From positions 1-57,561 of the forward strand of contig JAGBVU010000009.1 in assembly GCA_017630155.1 (NCBI GenBank): DNA of 57,561 nt, written 5' to 3'. Made by a program: the position numbers and the translations under genes. This DNA comes from Bacteroidales bacterium (lineage in GTDB: Bacteria > Bacteroidota > Bacteroidia > Bacteroidales > UBA932). The notes below the pieces were generated by a model that saw only the letters and a program-made list of their open reading frames with translations, had not been told where the DNA came from and did not search any database. How positions within the stretch are numbered: the first letter of the stretch is position 1; each line of letters begins with the position of its first letter. Below, one piece after another: positions 35,606 through 43,596 of the stretch.

Positions 35606-36122
35606 CGTTCTTGATCTTTTCCAGCAGTGCGTTGTATTGCAGTAGCTCCTCAGTGCTCAGAGCTGACAGATCCACACCGCCATTGTTGGTTACTTGCATA
35701 TCTCCCTCAATGGGCTGGGTTGCTTTGCCAAATAGATACTCAATGATCCAGCGTATTGTGTGGCTCTCTCCCTTAGAGGTTTCACGATTGATCGCCTGGC
35801 TCAGTGCCACAAAAACCTGGGCTATCACCTCATTCTTATTCAAAGCCTCTGGTGTACCTCCGTTCTTGATCTGCTCTGCGATCTTTCGCATTTCATTGTT
35901 AAGGGAGAGGTTTAAGGCTGTTGTCTGCCTCACATCCACACACAACAACGACTGGAGCAAATCTTGGATCTGCCCCTGAGTAAACGCACCATTGGCAGCC
36001 AGATCTATTCCGTACTTTTTCTTTAGAGTAGAGAATATCTTTGGCTTTCTGCCAGGGTTTTCAGGCTGATTGTCCTTTGTAAACCTGTTGCCCTTTTTAT
36101 TTCCCTTTTCAAATAGTGCCAT
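35592..36122 (-). CDS. Terminase small subunit
   Basis: A 176-residue protein just upstream of terL. It starts with a basic stretch (GNKKGNRFTKDNQPENPGRKPK), followed by a helical DNA-binding and oligomerisation region and an acidic, helical end. This is the common make-up of small terminases that select the packaging site. The family is inferred from order and composition. Confidence 0.75.
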   Translation of the reverse strand: MALFEKGNKKGNRFTKDNQPENPGRKPKIFSTLKKKYGIDLAANGAFTQGQIQDLLQSLLCVDVRQTTALNLSLNNEMRKIAEQIKNGGTPEALNKNEVIAQVFVALSQAINRETSKGESHTIRWIIEYLFGKATQPIEGDMQVTNNGGVDLSALSTEELLQYNALLEKIKNGGKE

Positions 36123-36155
36123 TTCTTAACTTTTCCGTTGTTTCTCCGTTGTTAA

Positions 36156-36183
36156 TGTGTTCGACAAACACACCTCAAAGGTA
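36156..36183 (-). promoter_or_regulatory. Leftward promoter candidate and operator before the terminases
   Basis: TACCTTTG (36183-36176) fits the -7 box. Three bases downstream is TGTGTTCGACAAACACA (36156-36172), one of the best copies of the 17-bp palindrome, at the expected transcription start. The same 3-base gap is found at 22337-22364. No good -33 TTTG is seen. Confidence 0.65.
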
Positions 36184-36232
36184 AAGAAAAACAGGCAGCA
36201 AAAATTACCCCTGTTTCTCTCTACCTGGTTAA

Positions 36233-36469
36233 TTATTCGCTTACATTCTGAGCCTGGTATTTAGCATAGTACCATTTCACCAGATCACCGCCATACTGCT
36301 CATCCAGCTCATCATAGGCATCAAGCTCCTCCAGAAGCTCATCCGCTTTGTCAAGCACACCAGTAAGGAGTTTCTGCTGTTCATCGGTTGCATTCCAAAC
36401 CTCAATTTCTCCGTTAAGTTGCTGGTTAATCACCTGGATCTCCTCAGCAGTCAATTCAATTTTGTTCAT
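36233..36469 (-). CDS. Small acidic protein, 78 aa
   Basis: A 78-residue acidic, helical protein (LTAEEIQVINQQLNGEIEVW, LDKADELLEELDAYDELDEQ). It lies between the metallopeptidase gene and the terminase promoter. Function unknown; a CAAAGGTA (36495-36502, leftward TACCTTTG) may give it a promoter of its own. Confidence 0.65.
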   Translation of the reverse strand: MNKIELTAEEIQVINQQLNGEIEVWNATDEQQKLLTGVLDKADELLEELDAYDELDEQYGGDLVKWYYAKYQAQNVSE

Positions 36470-36502
36470 AAACTTTCTGTATTAAATTACTCCGCAAAGG
36501 TA

Positions 36503-37114
36503 CTACAAATCGTACTTTTTGCAGATTGCTTTTACCTTTTTTGTGTATTTATCGGCTTTACCGTGTACAGCCTTAGTAACTGTTTCTGCCCAGAACTCAC
36601 TTACATTTGTCCTGGCATAGCTACCATAGCCAGATTTCTTTTTGTCCTTACGCCACTGGGTATAGAGAGAACGGATCTCCTTTCCTGCTGCTCTATGCTT
36701 TGCACCAGTCAGATGCTCATTCCAGGTAGCGTGTGCCAGCTCATGTGTTACTGTGTGAGCTATCGGCTTGTTTGTTTTCGTGTGCCAGCCACTTGCGTAA
36801 CCTCTCCTTGTATCACTCACGATCTTTGCCTTTTTCTGGTTGAATGATTTTTTATTGAGGTAAACACCCTCAGACACTCCACCAGCAGTTACATGAACAC
36901 CGAGCGTACCAGCTCCGAGATCTGCCAGCTTCACTTTCCTTTGCCTTACTCCCAGCACTGAGTGATAACGAGAAATAGCCTCACCCACCGCCTTGTACAC
37001 CTGAGGATCCTTGATCTTAATCAGGGATTCCACATTCTTTATTTTTCCTTTGTAGGAGCTATCGCCAGGTTGCAAGCCTCCTCTGGCACCTACTCCTCCA
37101 GAATTTCTGCCCAT
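36503..37114 (-). CDS. Putative zinc metallopeptidase, head region
   Basis: A 203-residue protein with the zincin motif HELAH (in VTHELAHATW, about residues 141-150) and a downstream Glu-containing segment (SEFWAETV) that could give the third ligand. Basic C-terminus. Position among head genes suggests a role in head maturation or, if packaged, in the infected cell. Substrate unknown. Confidence 0.7.
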   Translation of the reverse strand: MGRNSGGVGARGGLQPGDSSYKGKIKNVESLIKIKDPQVYKAVGEAISRYHSVLGVRQRKVKLADLGAGTLGVHVTAGGVSEGVYLNKKSFNQKKAKIVSDTRRGYASGWHTKTNKPIAHTVTHELAHATWNEHLTGAKHRAAGKEIRSLYTQWRKDKKKSGYGSYARTNVSEFWAETVTKAVHGKADKYTKKVKAICKKYDL

Positions 37115-37117
37115 AGT

Positions 37118-38230
37118 TTACTTCTTTTTTGCATTTATAAAATCGGTTACATATAACAGCCCATGCTTTCTACAGAACTCCTGGATTTCCGCACCTCCAC
37201 CATATACGACCAGGTTAGGGCGTTCCAGTCCTGAGATTTCCTGAGCTACCTGGAGATCCGATTTAAGGCTTTCCATCCACCCATCCAGCCCACGAGTGAA
37301 AAAGGCATTATATCCCTTTGGGATCCCCATTTTATTATATTCAATAAACTTATGCGAAACATTAAGATCAGCGTAAACCTTGATACCGCACTCCTGGAGA
37401 TAACGACACAGCCACCTCTTTTTGTAGATAAGCTGAATGCCCCAGGCTATAGGCGTTTGATCGTGGCAGCTACAATTCGGCTCTACTACAGCTTTGCAGC
37501 CACTCGCCAGCAGCTTGATCGGATCCTTGAACAGAGCTTCAAACCTGTAATCATCCACATAGAAATGATAGGTGCTCACATCCTTTCTCAGTCTGCTATT
37601 GGCTCCCCACGGAGATAGAGGCAACTCCACCTTTCCTGCTTGCATTTCCAGGAGGAGGTTAGGGATCTCAAAAATGTTATCGCTCTCATACAGCACATCC
37701 TTGAACATGGATCTGTAGAAAGCCTCCTTTTCGTTATCCTCCTCATCCTCGCTTTCGCTGTCCTCCTCTGCCTCCTGATTATCCTCTGGATCCTCATCTT
37801 CTGGCTCCTCCTGCTTCTTTCGCTTTTTCGGCTTATCCTCTTTCTCCTCTGGGATAGTCAAGCCCATAAAGTCAAAATCTACAGCAGCCCACTCCTCAGA
37901 GGTCTGGAGTATGCCGTAATCCCATTCTCCGTTATTGATATTATCCCTGGCAATAATATCCAGCTCCTCATCCTTTGTGGTTTCAGAGTAGATAACACAG
38001 GGCACGCTCTGTAATTTGAGCTTTCTGGCAGCCTTTAGGCGTTGGTTTCCAGCCAGAACTACCAGCCTTTCACCACGCCTAACGAGTGCCAGAGGTCGGT
38101 GCTTCCAGAATCCGTTGATCTTGATACTATCTACCAGGCGTTGAAAATCTGCCTTTGTGATAGTCCTGGGATTCTCAGGGAGCAAATCAATCTCAGATAG
38201 AGCCAGATATTGGATCTCACTACAAACCAT
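37118..38230 (-). CDS. ParB/Srx domain fused to DUF4417
   Basis: A 370-residue fusion. The N-terminal 110 residues are a ParB/sulfiredoxin fold (ENPRTITKADFQRLVDSIK, LVVLAGNQRLKAARKL with the GxxR-type nucleotide-binding box). An acidic, low-complexity linker (about 140-190) follows. The C-terminal part (YHFYVDDYRFEALFKDP, PNCSCHDQTPIAW, YNKMGIPKGYNAFFTRGLDG) fits DUF4417, a phage family of unknown function. ParB-fold proteins of this type can be CTP-binding or nuclease-like. It is near the terminase, so it might act in packaging-site choice. Confidence 0.8.
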   Translation of the reverse strand: MVCSEIQYLALSEIDLLPENPRTITKADFQRLVDSIKINGFWKHRPLALVRRGERLVVLAGNQRLKAARKLKLQSVPCVIYSETTKDEELDIIARDNINNGEWDYGILQTSEEWAAVDFDFMGLTIPEEKEDKPKKRKKQEEPEDEDPEDNQEAEEDSESEDEEDNEKEAFYRSMFKDVLYESDNIFEIPNLLLEMQAGKVELPLSPWGANSRLRKDVSTYHFYVDDYRFEALFKDPIKLLASGCKAVVEPNCSCHDQTPIAWGIQLIYKKRWLCRYLQECGIKVYADLNVSHKFIEYNKMGIPKGYNAFFTRGLDGWMESLKSDLQVAQEISGLERPNLVVYGGGAEIQEFCRKHGLLYVTDFINAKKK

Positions 38231-38699
38231 CGCCAGCCTCCTCTGTTTCGGTTTCTGATTCTGATTCAGGATCGGCAGCAGCTCCCATTGTAGCAGCTTC
38301 CACCATTACAGGATCCTCTGGTATCAGGTTTTCTGCATCATCAAGCACATTGAAAACCTTTTTCACCAACTCAGCAGCACGCACGAGCTTGAAATGCTTT
38401 CGGTTTTTCACATATACCAGCTTACTGCCATCGTTCTGATCCACTCCAGTAGCGTAAAATGTGCCCCTGTAATCAACTGGGAGAGGCAGCCTGTCATAGA
38501 TAAGCATAGAGCCAGAGGTAACACCTGTGATCGTTGCTGTCCTGTTGTATTTACCATCCAGGAAAACATCTACTTTATCGCCCTTTTTCAGGCGTTCCAC
38601 AGGAAATAAACCAGTAAGCCATTCACCTACCAACTCTTTACCACCCAGCCACCAGAAAGCCAGGAAAAGCACTACTAAAAGGATAATCACGAAAACCAT
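38220..38699 (-). CDS. Membrane-anchored protein, 159 aa
   Basis: A 159-residue protein with one N-terminal membrane helix (VFVIILLVVLFLAFWWLGG), a beta-rich domain (GDKVDVFLDGKYNRTATITG), and an acidic end. First gene of the leftward head operon. Function unknown; the orientation could be either side of the membrane. Confidence 0.7.
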   Translation of the reverse strand: MVFVIILLVVLFLAFWWLGGKELVGEWLTGLFPVERLKKGDKVDVFLDGKYNRTATITGVTSGSMLIYDRLPLPVDYRGTFYATGVDQNDGSKLVYVKNRKHFKLVRAAELVKKVFNVLDDAENLIPEDPVMVEAATMGAAADPESESETETEEAGDGL

Positions 38700-38727
38700 A
38701 TCTTTAATGTTTACTTGGTTAATAATG

Positions 38728-38759
38728 CAAAGATAAGCAAAATGTGTTTGATAGACACA
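38728..38759 (-). promoter_or_regulatory. Leftward late promoter candidate and operator
   Basis: TATCTTTG (38735-38728) is a good -7 box. Seven bases upstream lies TGTGTTTGATAGACACA (38743-38759). Geometry is the same as at 3447-3478 and 51609-51640. It precedes the head and packaging operon 38699 to 29856. Confidence 0.7.
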
Positions 38760-38781
38760 CTTTAAGGCAATAAAAATTTAC

Positions 38782-39219
38782 TTAGTAACCCAAAACAAGC
38801 ATAGCAGCATCCCTACCATGCTCATTGGTACGCTTTTTCCATCCAGAAATAGAGCAGAAATACTCATGCGACATCTTTGTAGCGTTACGCTTTGGAGCTA
38901 CCATTTCATACTCTACACCCAGATCTTTGAGAAAGGCATCCCAGATAGAGGCATCACGCTTAACAGATCCAACTCCTTGCAGCCTCTTTCGCTCCTCCTC
39001 TCTGCTCATATTCTCAGTGCCAAACCAGGTACGCTGTCTTGGATCCTCCACTCTTACCACGAGCTTTGTGCCAGCCTCCTCAGCTACACCTTTCCAGTGC
39101 TTCACCTCCTCCATAGCCCTATGGATCTCAGTGCTGGAAACGCTTTCCAGAGATCGCTTTCGGTTATCCCAAACAGCGATCCCTGTATTAACGCCTGTGT
39201 CAATCCCTATGAAGATCAT
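38782..39219 (-). CDS. RuvC-like Holliday-junction resolvase
   Basis: A 145-residue RNase-H-fold nuclease of RuvC type: FIGIDTGVNTGIAVWD (first Asp), VVRVEDPRQ (Glu) and EHGRDAAMLVLG (last Asp). Such phage enzymes resolve branched DNA before packaging. It is the last gene of the long early operon, overlapping its upstream neighbour by 4 bases. Confidence 0.85.
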   Translation of the reverse strand: MIFIGIDTGVNTGIAVWDNRKRSLESVSSTEIHRAMEEVKHWKGVAEEAGTKLVVRVEDPRQRTWFGTENMSREEERKRLQGVGSVKRDASIWDAFLKDLGVEYEMVAPKRNATKMSHEYFCSISGWKKRTNEHGRDAAMLVLGY

Positions 39220-39653
39220 TCCACAACCTCCTCTACATCCTCAGGAGTTGCATTTGGCAGCTCATATAGGACAACACCCTTTAATTCGTTGCTTTCCTCT
39301 CTGGTACCGAACAACTGAGCCATACAGCAGTTATCTGGCAGGAACTTATATCGCACCTCCTTAATGAGTGGCAATCCTATAGGATGCTCACTAAAGATAT
39401 GGCAGCTCCACATACCACTTTCTCTGCGTACTGTTACTACGGTATTCTTGAAAAGGAATGTACCAGGCTTGTATGATCCGTGATCATCCGTAACCTCTGG
39501 CTCTCTTGCAGCCGTTTCCTCCAGCTCCTTAACCAGCTTTGGGTTAAGCCTGTTCTTACGCTTTGCCCAGTATTCAGGATAGAATACCTTAACTCTACCT
39601 GGTGATGGTGCACCTGTTTCCTCAATAGGATCAATCAATTTCTTTTCTTCCAT
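39216..39653 (-). CDS. Hypothetical protein, 145 aa
   Basis: The start is set at the ATG 39653-39651 (MEEKKLIDPIEET), which fits the spacing to the exonuclease gene better than the longer frame. Central beta-rich part with KNTVVTVRRESGMWSCHIFS. Not recognised. Overlaps the RuvC-like gene. Confidence 0.65.
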   Translation of the reverse strand: MEEKKLIDPIEETGAPSPGRVKVFYPEYWAKRKNRLNPKLVKELEETAAREPEVTDDHGSYKPGTFLFKNTVVTVRRESGMWSCHIFSEHPIGLPLIKEVRYKFLPDNCCMAQLFGTREESNELKGVVLYELPNATPEDVEEVVE

Positions 39654-39657
39654 AACT

Positions 39658-40230
39658 TTACAATTTATACGGTGAAACAATATCATAGATAGCCTTACAG
39701 ATCTCTATGTCATACTCTGCATCGTGGAGCCTTGCATCATCCACCTGGATCCCCAGAGCCTTAGCTACGGTACCCTGCTTGAAATTCTCCATATCGGCAC
39801 GCTGAGCTGCCAGGTAAGGAGTAGCCAGCACCATTACATCCAGGCTGTTGCTCCAGAAATAGGATCCAAAGTATTTATCGCCATTCTGGGTAAACCAGGC
39901 TCTCAGAAACTCATTATCAAAGTGAGCGTTATTGAAGCCAGCCAGGAAAAACTTATCCTTTTTGTTGAAGCGATCCACATACTTAGTGAGCATTGCCACA
40001 AAATGCTTGTACACCTCTCCCATAGGAGGGTAAGCCATGATCTGCTCCTCGGTAACACCGCCCACCTCCAGGGCTTTTGCATCAATCTTAGCACCAGGTT
40101 TCGGCTGTACCTTGAAATTGAATTTCTCTTTGATCTCTCCATCAATCACTACAGCACCGCTTATCTGGTGTATGCCGTGAAGATTTACCAACACACCTGT
40201 AGTTTCCAGGTCAAAAAATAACACTTTCAT
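39658..40230 (-). CDS. DnaQ-like 3'-5' exonuclease
   Basis: A 190-residue DEDDh exonuclease: FFDLETTG (Exo I, residues 5-12), NNAHFDNEFL (Exo II) and LHDAEYDIEICKAI (Exo III with His and Asp). It acts on single DNA strands 3' to 5', for replication or recombination. Its start overlaps the preceding 68-residue gene. Confidence 0.9.
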   Translation of the reverse strand: MKVLFFDLETTGVLVNLHGIHQISGAVVIDGEIKEKFNFKVQPKPGAKIDAKALEVGGVTEEQIMAYPPMGEVYKHFVAMLTKYVDRFNKKDKFFLAGFNNAHFDNEFLRAWFTQNGDKYFGSYFWSNSLDVMVLATPYLAAQRADMENFKQGTVAKALGIQVDDARLHDAEYDIEICKAIYDIVSPYKL

Positions 40231-40433
40231 CCTTTTGTCCGTTTTATGTTAAACTTTCTATATCCAAACGCATTGTAATACTGTTGCATCTTAGCAATCA
40301 TTTCCCTGTAGGCAGTTCTGCCAGCCACCTTGATAATGTCCTTTTTGAGTTTCCTGGGCAGTTTCGCTTTCGGTGATCCAGGCTGTCTTTCACTGCTTGG
40401 AGTGAATTGTATAGTAAATTTTACTTTTCCCAT
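40227..40433 (-). CDS. Small basic protein, 68 aa
   Basis: A 68-residue strongly basic protein (SPKAKLPRKLKKDIIKVAGR, FGYRKFNIKRTKG), likely to bind nucleic acid. It sits between ParB and the exonuclease. No family is recognised. Confidence 0.65.
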   Translation of the reverse strand: MGKVKFTIQFTPSSERQPGSPKAKLPRKLKKDIIKVAGRTAYREMIAKMQQYYNAFGYRKFNIKRTKG

Positions 40434-40435
40434 AG

Positions 40436-41248
40436 TTACATCTGCTTTTTGTATTCACGCATCGCCTGGCTCAGGCTCTCTGTCTTATCCAGCAGCTTTG
40501 CCAGGGCATCAATATCTACCAGGGTACTGCCACCATCCAGGTAAGCCCAAACCTTTCTCAGAGCCTCGGAAATACTCTTAGCCTCTCTGGAATCTTTGAG
40601 GTTTCCCAGCACCTCCTTGTTTGTTGCTAAAGCCTTACCCTGTTTTAGGGCAGAATCCACAGCCGACTTTGCAGCCTTTACCTGTTCCTTTGGGGTTTCA
40701 TAGCTTGAAGCGATCTCCCTGGCTGCCTTTGCCGAAAGCTCACCTCTTACTATCTTTTCCTGTATGTATGGTGGAAGATCCAGGAGAGAGAGGCACTTGC
40801 TTACGAAAGCTGGGGATTTCTTGAACTTATCCGCTATCTCTACCTGGCTATAGCCAAACTCCTCTTTGAATCTGCGAAACATCAGGGCACATTCATACTC
40901 AGTGAAACGCTTACCCTCATTTCTCATCATCTGCTCTATGTACAGATCCTCAGTAGTGGCATCCTTAGGAGCTTTGAGAGCCTTGATCCAGGGAATGTTT
41001 GCACCCTCTCCAATAGCCTCCATAGTGGCACGATAACGCCTCTCTCCATCCACCAGCTTATAAAGCTCTTTGCCGTTCTCATCCTTGAAAGGGATTACGG
41101 TAATAGGGTTAAGCACTCCCTTAGCCTTGATCTGTTCTTTCAGCTCGTTAAGATCAAAATCTCTACGAACATTGAAATTATCCATTACGACTATATTTCT
41201 GGGATCTATCAGGAATATATCAGTCCTTTTTGTTGCATTAGTTTCCAT
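40436..41248 (-). CDS. ParB-like protein
   Basis: A 270-residue ParB/Spo0J-type protein. N-terminal domain: DNFNVRRDFDLNELKEQIKA, LVDGERRYRATMEAI (CTP or nucleotide box); helix-turn-helix: YSQVEIADKFKKSPAFVSKCL. It should bind a palindromic site and spread or loop DNA. No ParA ATPase is visible in the window. The paired palindromes at 53342-53616 are one candidate for its binding site, though this is only an inference. Confidence 0.88.
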   Translation of the reverse strand: METNATKRTDIFLIDPRNIVVMDNFNVRRDFDLNELKEQIKAKGVLNPITVIPFKDENGKELYKLVDGERRYRATMEAIGEGANIPWIKALKAPKDATTEDLYIEQMMRNEGKRFTEYECALMFRRFKEEFGYSQVEIADKFKKSPAFVSKCLSLLDLPPYIQEKIVRGELSAKAAREIASSYETPKEQVKAAKSAVDSALKQGKALATNKEVLGNLKDSREAKSISEALRKVWAYLDGGSTLVDIDALAKLLDKTESLSQAMREYKKQM

Positions 41249-41411
41249 TTCTAATAATCTTGATTGTTACTATATCTTTGCCTCTAACCTTGTTTACAAC
41301 CTCTCTCCAGGAGAAACCACAGGCAGAGCATCTGATAAGTGTTACCTGGTCTGTGATTGTACCCTCTGGCTTTTTCACCAGGGAATCGGTCTTACAAAGT
41401 GGGCAGCACAT
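41238..41411 (-). CDS. Zinc-ribbon protein, 57 aa
   Basis: A short frame fitting exactly between two genes: ATG at 41411-41409 and TAA at 41240-41238, overlapping the ParB start by 11 bases. The product has MCCPLCK and IRCSACGFSWRE, two CxxC knuckles of a zinc ribbon like those of transcription factors, and a basic C-terminus. The layout and the motif argue it is real. Possibly a nucleic-acid-binding regulator. Confidence 0.7.
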   Translation of the reverse strand: MCCPLCKTDSLVKKPEGTITDQVTLIRCSACGFSWREVVNKVRGKDIVTIKIIRNGN

Positions 41412-41414
41412 AAC

Positions 41415-41879
41415 TCAATATCTAAAGTCTGTAAAGTGGATCACCACGCCCTCAAAGGTGTTATCCTTGTTATTGCCGAAAAACCACTCTACAAAGTCCT
41501 CCACACTCAAACCATCATTCTTTGCCACAACCTGGATCGGTACCTGTTTATCATCAATCCAGATCTGAGGATAGGCATCTGTGGAGCTGTTCACCATTGT
41601 TACCTTTTGCAGCCCTATCTTTTCATACTGGGCAAACTCCCTCTGTTCTGAGTTGTAAGGTCTGCCAGTCCACTCTCTTACACTGAGGTACTTTCTGCCA
41701 GACTTGATACCCTGGTATCGCTCCTCCCATACTCCTTTTGCGTTGTAGCGTATGGTGTGGATCTTCTCACCAGCTTTCAGTTTACCCTCAAAGCCTGTAG
41801 GCTCTCCAGCTCTGGAGTGGGTTACAGGAAACGACTTGCAGAGGGTTAGGATCGCTTTCTTTTTGCCTGTCTGTTTCAT
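41415..41879 (-). CDS. ASCH-like domain protein
   Basis: The start at ATG 41879-41877 (MKQTGKKKAILTL) gives 154 residues and sits beside the stop of the MazG-like gene. A central KIHTIRYNAKGVWEERYQ is like the KxHTIR core of ASCH domains, which bind RNA or modified nucleotides. C-terminal DGLSVEDFVEWFFG is also frequent in this phage family. Confidence 0.65.
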   Translation of the reverse strand: MKQTGKKKAILTLCKSFPVTHSRAGEPTGFEGKLKAGEKIHTIRYNAKGVWEERYQGIKSGRKYLSVREWTGRPYNSEQREFAQYEKIGLQKVTMVNSSTDAYPQIWIDDKQVPIQVVAKNDGLSVEDFVEWFFGNNKDNTFEGVVIHFTDFRY

Positions 41880-41880
41880 A

Positions 41881-42447
41881 TCAGTAATTCTTTCCGTGTT
41901 TGTAACTCCTGGAGGCATTGTAGATCATCTTTTTCTCAATGTGCCAGGCTATATTGATACCCATACTCTCTGCCAGCTTGCATATCTGCATACGGCACGC
42001 ATTCAGGGCTATATCCAGAGGTACGCTATCCCTTACAAGCGTTTGTACAATCTGGTAGATATTCTCAGTGTATCGGCTTCCATTCTCAGGAAACATCGGT
42101 CTGGTTACATCCCTCAGATTCATATTCACATTGTGAGCACCAGCCAAATCCAGTATTCTGATTATGGCATCTGCCAGCTCATCCTCTACAGTATCTTTCA
42201 CATACATTTCAAAGTAATCAGCAAAGCCTGTTCTACCAGGTTGATACTCTCCTGGATCCTTGAAATGTGCTAACAGGCTCGGATCTGTTCGCCTGTCCTT
42301 TCGGTGTGCTTCCACCGATTCCATAAGCTCTGAGATCACCAGGCATAGGAAATGCTCTGGGCTGGGGTTATTCTCCCAGAAACCATGCTCCACCGCATTA
42401 GCGTGGATCTTATCTCTCAGCTCGTTCCAATCTGAAATGTGTTGCAT
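41881..42447 (-). CDS. MazG-like nucleotide pyrophosphohydrolase
   Basis: A 188-residue all-helical protein. LVISELMESVEAHRKDR (ExxE) and VEDELADAIIRILDLAG (ExxD) form the metal site of MazG-type NTP pyrophosphohydrolases, and KMIYNASRSYKHGKNY is the usual C-terminal phrase in the phage relatives. Role: hydrolysis of (d)NTPs, or of alarmone-type nucleotides, to favour the phage. Confidence 0.85.
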   Translation of the reverse strand: MQHISDWNELRDKIHANAVEHGFWENNPSPEHFLCLVISELMESVEAHRKDRRTDPSLLAHFKDPGEYQPGRTGFADYFEMYVKDTVEDELADAIIRILDLAGAHNVNMNLRDVTRPMFPENGSRYTENIYQIVQTLVRDSVPLDIALNACRMQICKLAESMGINIAWHIEKKMIYNASRSYKHGKNY

Positions 42448-42455
42448 AATGTTTG

Positions 42456-42940
42456 CTATTTTAATCTTATAAATTTACCAGGTATATTACTTTTCTCCAG
42501 AGCTTCTGCATTGCCCTCTCCAAACGAAATGAGCACGCTTCCACATCCTGGGCTATCTCCCTTTGTACCATCTGGGCGATAGAACTTGATTCTGCCTCTC
42601 ATAAACAGGATAGCCGTTGCATTAGGGAAAATAACATCCTGAAACATCTTACTATCACATCGGTTGAACAACAGGGCTATGCCGTTGTTATTCTCTACCA
42701 TTTTCTCTACAAAACGCTCAATAAGAGGGCGAGAATAAGGAGGATTAAGCCATACTCGTACCCCCCCCAATTTGCCTGTAATCCATCCTCCTGGGGTGTT
42801 ATATGGCGTGTTGCAGTATCCCAGAGCCTATTTACTGGAGAGCATGGATCCAGCTCAAACTTACCCAAAGCATCTACGATCTCTTTTGGAGTGTACCACT
42901 CATCTGTAGTATTGGCACTCCGTTCAAAACTTGTGTTCAT
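42456..42940 (-). pseudogene. Phage DNA N6-adenine methyltransferase, interrupted at a G8 tract
   Basis: Two frames join into one gene. 42940-42707 gives MNTSFERSANTTDEWYTPKE and FELDPCS, the start of Dam-like phage methyltransferases. 42770-42456 continues with VWLNPPYSRPLIERFVEKM, carrying the catalytic NPPY, and the family C-terminus. The break is at a run of eight G on the coding strand (plus 42761-42768). Nine or six G would restore the full frame of about 161 residues. It may be a true frameshift, a phase-variable tract or a read error. It would methylate adenine in phage DNA. Confidence 0.85.
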
Positions 42941-43596
42941 TTTCTGTAACTTGTTCCTTGAAAGTGGATTTTATCAAACATTTCTCTTAGCCTATCATCT
43001 ATTCTGGCACCATAACGCTCTTTCATCTGCTCATCTGAGAGGTTGGAGGTTACGATAGTCCAGCGATTACGATCATAGCGATTGTAAAGCAGCTCTGTAA
43101 CAGGTGAAAACTCATTGCCGTATATCTTGATATTCACAGGCTCGGTGCCCAGATCATCAATGAATAACAGTTCCTGGGTTGCCATTCTGTTGTACTGCTC
43201 TGGATTCTCACTGTACAACTTTACCAGGTTGATAGCCGTTGTGCGATACACATTTTTTCGCCTATCACTATATGGGCTATCAAACAGGTAGTTTATGAGC
43301 GTACACATAGCATTTCCCAGTGTTGTTTTTCCTGTTCCACAGGCAGCTCCATACATCAGTAAACCTGTCTTATGCTTTCCTGAGAGCCACTTTGCAGCCA
43401 TTCTCACTCTTTCCTCAGTAGTAGCATCCTGAATCATCTGCATACGCCTCTTAATAACCTCTGCCTTATAGCAGGTAAGTAGCATATTCGCCAGCTCCTC
43501 AGGATCTCTATCTGCCAGGCTAAAGCGTGCTGCTGTAGCTTGATTCACCTGGTGATTTAGGAGGCTCAGTAGCCCCTCCATTGATTTTTGATCCAT
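42937..43596 (-). CDS. DnaC-like helicase loader ATPase
   Basis: A 219-residue AAA+ protein. Walker A GAACGTGKTTLGNAM (about 78-92), Walker B LLFIDDLGTEPV (about 144-155) and the Arg-containing SNLSDEQMKERYGARIDDRL near the end match DnaC/IstB-type loaders. It overlaps the initiator gene by 77 bases. It would load the host replicative helicase, as the window shows no phage helicase. Confidence 0.88.
   Translation of the reverse strand: MDQKSMEGLLSLLNHQVNQATAARFSLADRDPEELANMLLTCYKAEVIKRRMQMIQDATTEERVRMAAKWLSGKHKTGLLMYGAACGTGKTTLGNAMCTLINYLFDSPYSDRRKNVYRTTAINLVKLYSENPEQYNRMATQELLFIDDLGTEPVNIKIYGNEFSPVTELLYNRYDRNRWTIVTSNLSDEQMKERYGARIDDRLREMFDKIHFQGTSYRK

Noticed and set aside
36495-36502. Separate promoter for the 78-residue gene 36233-36469
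   Set aside because: The TACCTTTG box is good but there is no TTTG or operator at the expected distance, and it overlaps the end of the upstream gene; kept only as a remark.
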